The notes below the pieces were generated by a model, which worked only from the letters and a program-made list of their open reading frames with translations, ran no database searches and was not told the DNA's origin. DNA of 64,000 bases from Metabacillus halosaccharovorans (GTDB taxonomy: Bacteria > Bacillota > Bacilli > Bacillales > Bacillaceae), in contig NZ_KV917372.1 of NCBI RefSeq assembly GCF_002019635.1, forward strand, positions 1,488,001-1,552,000, given 5' to 3'. This document shows positions 62,243 to 64,000 of this stretch, one piece after another (the stretch's first letter is position 1; each line of letters begins with the position of its first letter). Position numbers and translations under genes: made by a program.

Positions 62243-63610
62243 TTAAGCCTCTTTTGCAAAGTCTTTATTAGATTTATTTCTATTTTTCAAGTCTTCTACT
62301 ACTTGTGCATGAATTTTATCAAGTTTATAGAACTGCAAAAGGATAAGAACTAATGCAAAACTGATAACTGGAAACCATATAAAGCTAAATTCAATCGCTT
62401 TCAGAGTTTCAGTAGATTGTTGAGTTAAAGCTGGGTCATAATGATACATTGCTAATAACCAAGCTCCAGCAGCTCCTCCGATCCCCATTCCAAACTTAGC
62501 TGCAAATGTAGAACCTGAGTATAAAAGTCCTGTAGCACGAACACCTGATTTCCACTCACCATAATCAATTGTGTCAGCAATTAGAGAAAATAATAGACTC
62601 GGAACGAACCCTAAACCTAACCCGCCAAGCCCTACACCAATTAACAATAATGGTATGGATTGTGTAATTGAACTGAAGTAAATGATTAGAGATCCTACAA
62701 TTGCAACGACAATCCCAAACTGCATGGTTTTCTTACCGCCAAGTCTCTTAGTAACAAACGGAATTAACAGCAAGGATACAATCGTTAAATAATTTAAAGC
62801 CATGACAACAGGTACAATATCTTCTCTTCCAAAGTTATATTTAAGGAAATAAACGGTTGTTTGGTTACGAATAATAAACACGAAGAAGAAAGCAAGTTTT
62901 GCAGTAAAAATAATTAACCACGGTACATTAAACGCTTTCATTCCATCTTTTAAAGGTACACTCTTTTTACTACTATTGTAGTATTCTCTTTCTTTCGTGT
63001 TTTTGAAAGCATTAATAAACATAGGAATTGATATGATACCAAATACTGTCATTGTTAACGCGAAACCCTTTGCATCATTACCGTTTCCAAGGTAAGCAAC
63101 TAAAGGTAACGTGGCAACCGAAACTATAAAACCACCAATCTGCCCGAAAATCATACGGATAGAGGTTACTTCATGACGCTCTTGTGGATTATTTGACATG
63201 CTTGGTAGCATGGCTGATAACGGAATGTTAATAAATGTATAAATAAGGCCTAACAAGATGTAACTAGAATACGCGAATAAGATCTTTCCTTGTGTATCGA
63301 GGTCTGGAGTTAAAAACGTTAAGACACCTACTGCTGCAAACGGAAGAGCTAACCATAGAAAATAAGGTCTACATTTCCCCCATTTCGTACTTGTACGATC
63401 TATTACATAGCCTGCAAGTAAATCTGTTCCTGCGTCGAGAAATCTAACAATCAAGAATAAGGTACCAACAACACCTGCACCTATACCATAAACATCTGTA
63501 TAGAAATAAAGTAAATAAGTTGAGACCATCACAAAAATTAAATTTGAAGCTGTATCTGCTAAACCATAACTGATTCTTTCTTTCCATGAAACTTGATCTA
63601 CTTTATACAT
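62243..63610 (-). CDS. GPH-family sugar:cation symporter
   Basis: This glycoside-pentoside-hexuronide symporter of 455 residues and 12 helices shows the family signatures YGLADTASNLIFVMVSTYLL, RFLDAGTDLLAGYVIDRT (motif around helix 2-3), KWGKCRPYFLWLALP and IADTIDYGEWKSGVRATGLL. The ATG six bases after GGGAGGG was used; the frame extends 12 codons farther. It heads the operon symporter-sulfatase-FGE and so probably brings in a sulfated sugar. A cre-like site is about 200 bases upstream. Confidence 0.9.
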   Translation of the reverse strand: MYKVDQVSWKERISYGLADTASNLIFVMVSTYLLYFYTDVYGIGAGVVGTLFLIVRFLDAGTDLLAGYVIDRTSTKWGKCRPYFLWLALPFAAVGVLTFLTPDLDTQGKILFAYSSYILLGLIYTFINIPLSAMLPSMSNNPQERHEVTSIRMIFGQIGGFIVSVATLPLVAYLGNGNDAKGFALTMTVFGIISIPMFINAFKNTKEREYYNSSKKSVPLKDGMKAFNVPWLIIFTAKLAFFFVFIIRNQTTVYFLKYNFGREDIVPVVMALNYLTIVSLLLIPFVTKRLGGKKTMQFGIVVAIVGSLIIYFSSITQSIPLLLIGVGLGGLGLGFVPSLLFSLIADTIDYGEWKSGVRATGLLYSGSTFAAKFGMGIGGAAGAWLLAMYHYDPALTQQSTETLKAIEFSFIWFPVISFALVLILLQFYKLDKIHAQVVEDLKNRNKSNKDFAKEA

Positions 63611-63810
63611 ATTAACCCTCCCATATTTGCGTTTAGATAGAATCAAATTGAAGTATTTGATTACTTTTAAAGAACAAAATATTTTCCCCTGTCACCACCT
63701 TTATATTTGTTTACAGTCTTTAAACTTACTTCAAATGGTCTATTTTACGAATTCCTAAGGCGCCTTTAAACATTACAAAACTATTATGATTTCAGAAAAG
63801 ATCACATGCA

Positions 63811-63825
63811 TTGTAAACGCTTAAT
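63811..63825 (+). promoter_or_regulatory. cre-like site of the sulfatase operon
   Basis: TTGTAAACGCTTAAT fits the cre consensus except at position 14. It is the best candidate for catabolite control of the symporter-sulfatase-FGE operon. Confidence 0.5.
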
Positions 63826-63943
63826 CTCCTTATTGGTAATAAGTATACGAGTAATACCGATTTATAGTCCATGTACAATTTATCGATTTCATGTATGATT
63901 TTTTACAACCTTTTTCTTTTTCTATATTTCTAATCAGAGAGAT

Positions 63944-64000
63944 CATGTATAGTAAAATTATAGAAACCATTCATGTAAGGAGGGCTTCATATCATTAACA
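63944..64000 (+). promoter_or_regulatory. promoter and ribosome binding site of a gene leaving the window
   Basis: An extended -10 (TGTATAGT, 63946-63953) is followed by AAGGAGGG at 63977-63984, after which a rightward frame could start within the last 10 bases, possibly at a non-ATG codon. The product cannot be told; a regulator divergent from the sulfatase operon would fit the arrangement. Confidence 0.4.

Larger units (their letters stand above)
63611..64000. other. promoter region at the right edge
   Basis: It contains a cre-like site for the symporter operon and, at the far right, a rightward promoter and ribosome site. No complete gene lies in it. Confidence 0.4.

Overview
The window looks like chromosomal DNA from a low-GC, endospore-forming member of the Bacillaceae. 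Support for this comes from a gerA-type germination operon, a close SigH relative, strong AGGAGG ribosome binding sites with frequent GTG/TTG starts, a guanine riboswitch, CcpA-type cre sites and two Bacillus-style intergenic repeats. No phage, IS element, CRISPR array, rRNA or tRNA was seen. Most genes lie on the minus strand.

The dominant theme is use of pectin, above all rhamnogalacturonan I. Left arm (1-14.0 kb): the end of an ABC-sugar operon (YesMN-like two-component pair plus lipoprotein), an oxidoreductase pair with a divergent AraC regulator, a Bcr/CflA exporter, a degenerate receiver, a J-like membrane protein, a TIM-barrel isomerase, a second AraC regulator and a secreted esterase. 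Next comes uxaC-exuR-uxaB-uxaA (14.0-19.6 kb), the galacturonate-to-ketodeoxygluconate (KDG) route. Then two secreted PL11 rhamnogalacturonan lyases (19.9-26.2 kb).

The yes-like core (26.5-39.4 kb) runs yesM-yesN-yesO-yesP-yesQ-yesL-second binding protein-yesR-yesT-yesZ. An ASRT-domain gene, a GH43-like protein and kduD-kduI (39.5-42.7 kb) follow. Together the genes sense, cleave outside the cell, deacetylate, import and hydrolyse oligosaccharides, and send both galacturonate (UxaCBA) and the unsaturated uronate (KduID) to KDG. KDG kinase and aldolase are not in the window.

From 42.9 to 50.9 kb lie a riboswitch-controlled purine permease, a SigH-like sigma factor, gerA-gerB-gerC with a small two-helix gene, and a PH/FxLYD-like membrane protein. 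From 51.1 to 54.7 kb two paralogous short-chain ChrA pairs flank a LysR regulator, and a bipartite operator is duplicated upstream of each pair. The right arm holds a GH3 glycosidase with a divergent AraC regulator, a small basic ORF, and an operon of GPH symporter, Cys-type sulfatase and formylglycine-generating enzyme, which suggests use of a sulfated sugar.

Eleven cre-like sites precede most catabolic units, and two identical operators (probable ExuR sites) precede uxaC and uxaB. Start sites were often moved inward from the longest reading frame to match ribosome binding sites. Function calls rest on motif recognition and remembered family sequences, not on searches.
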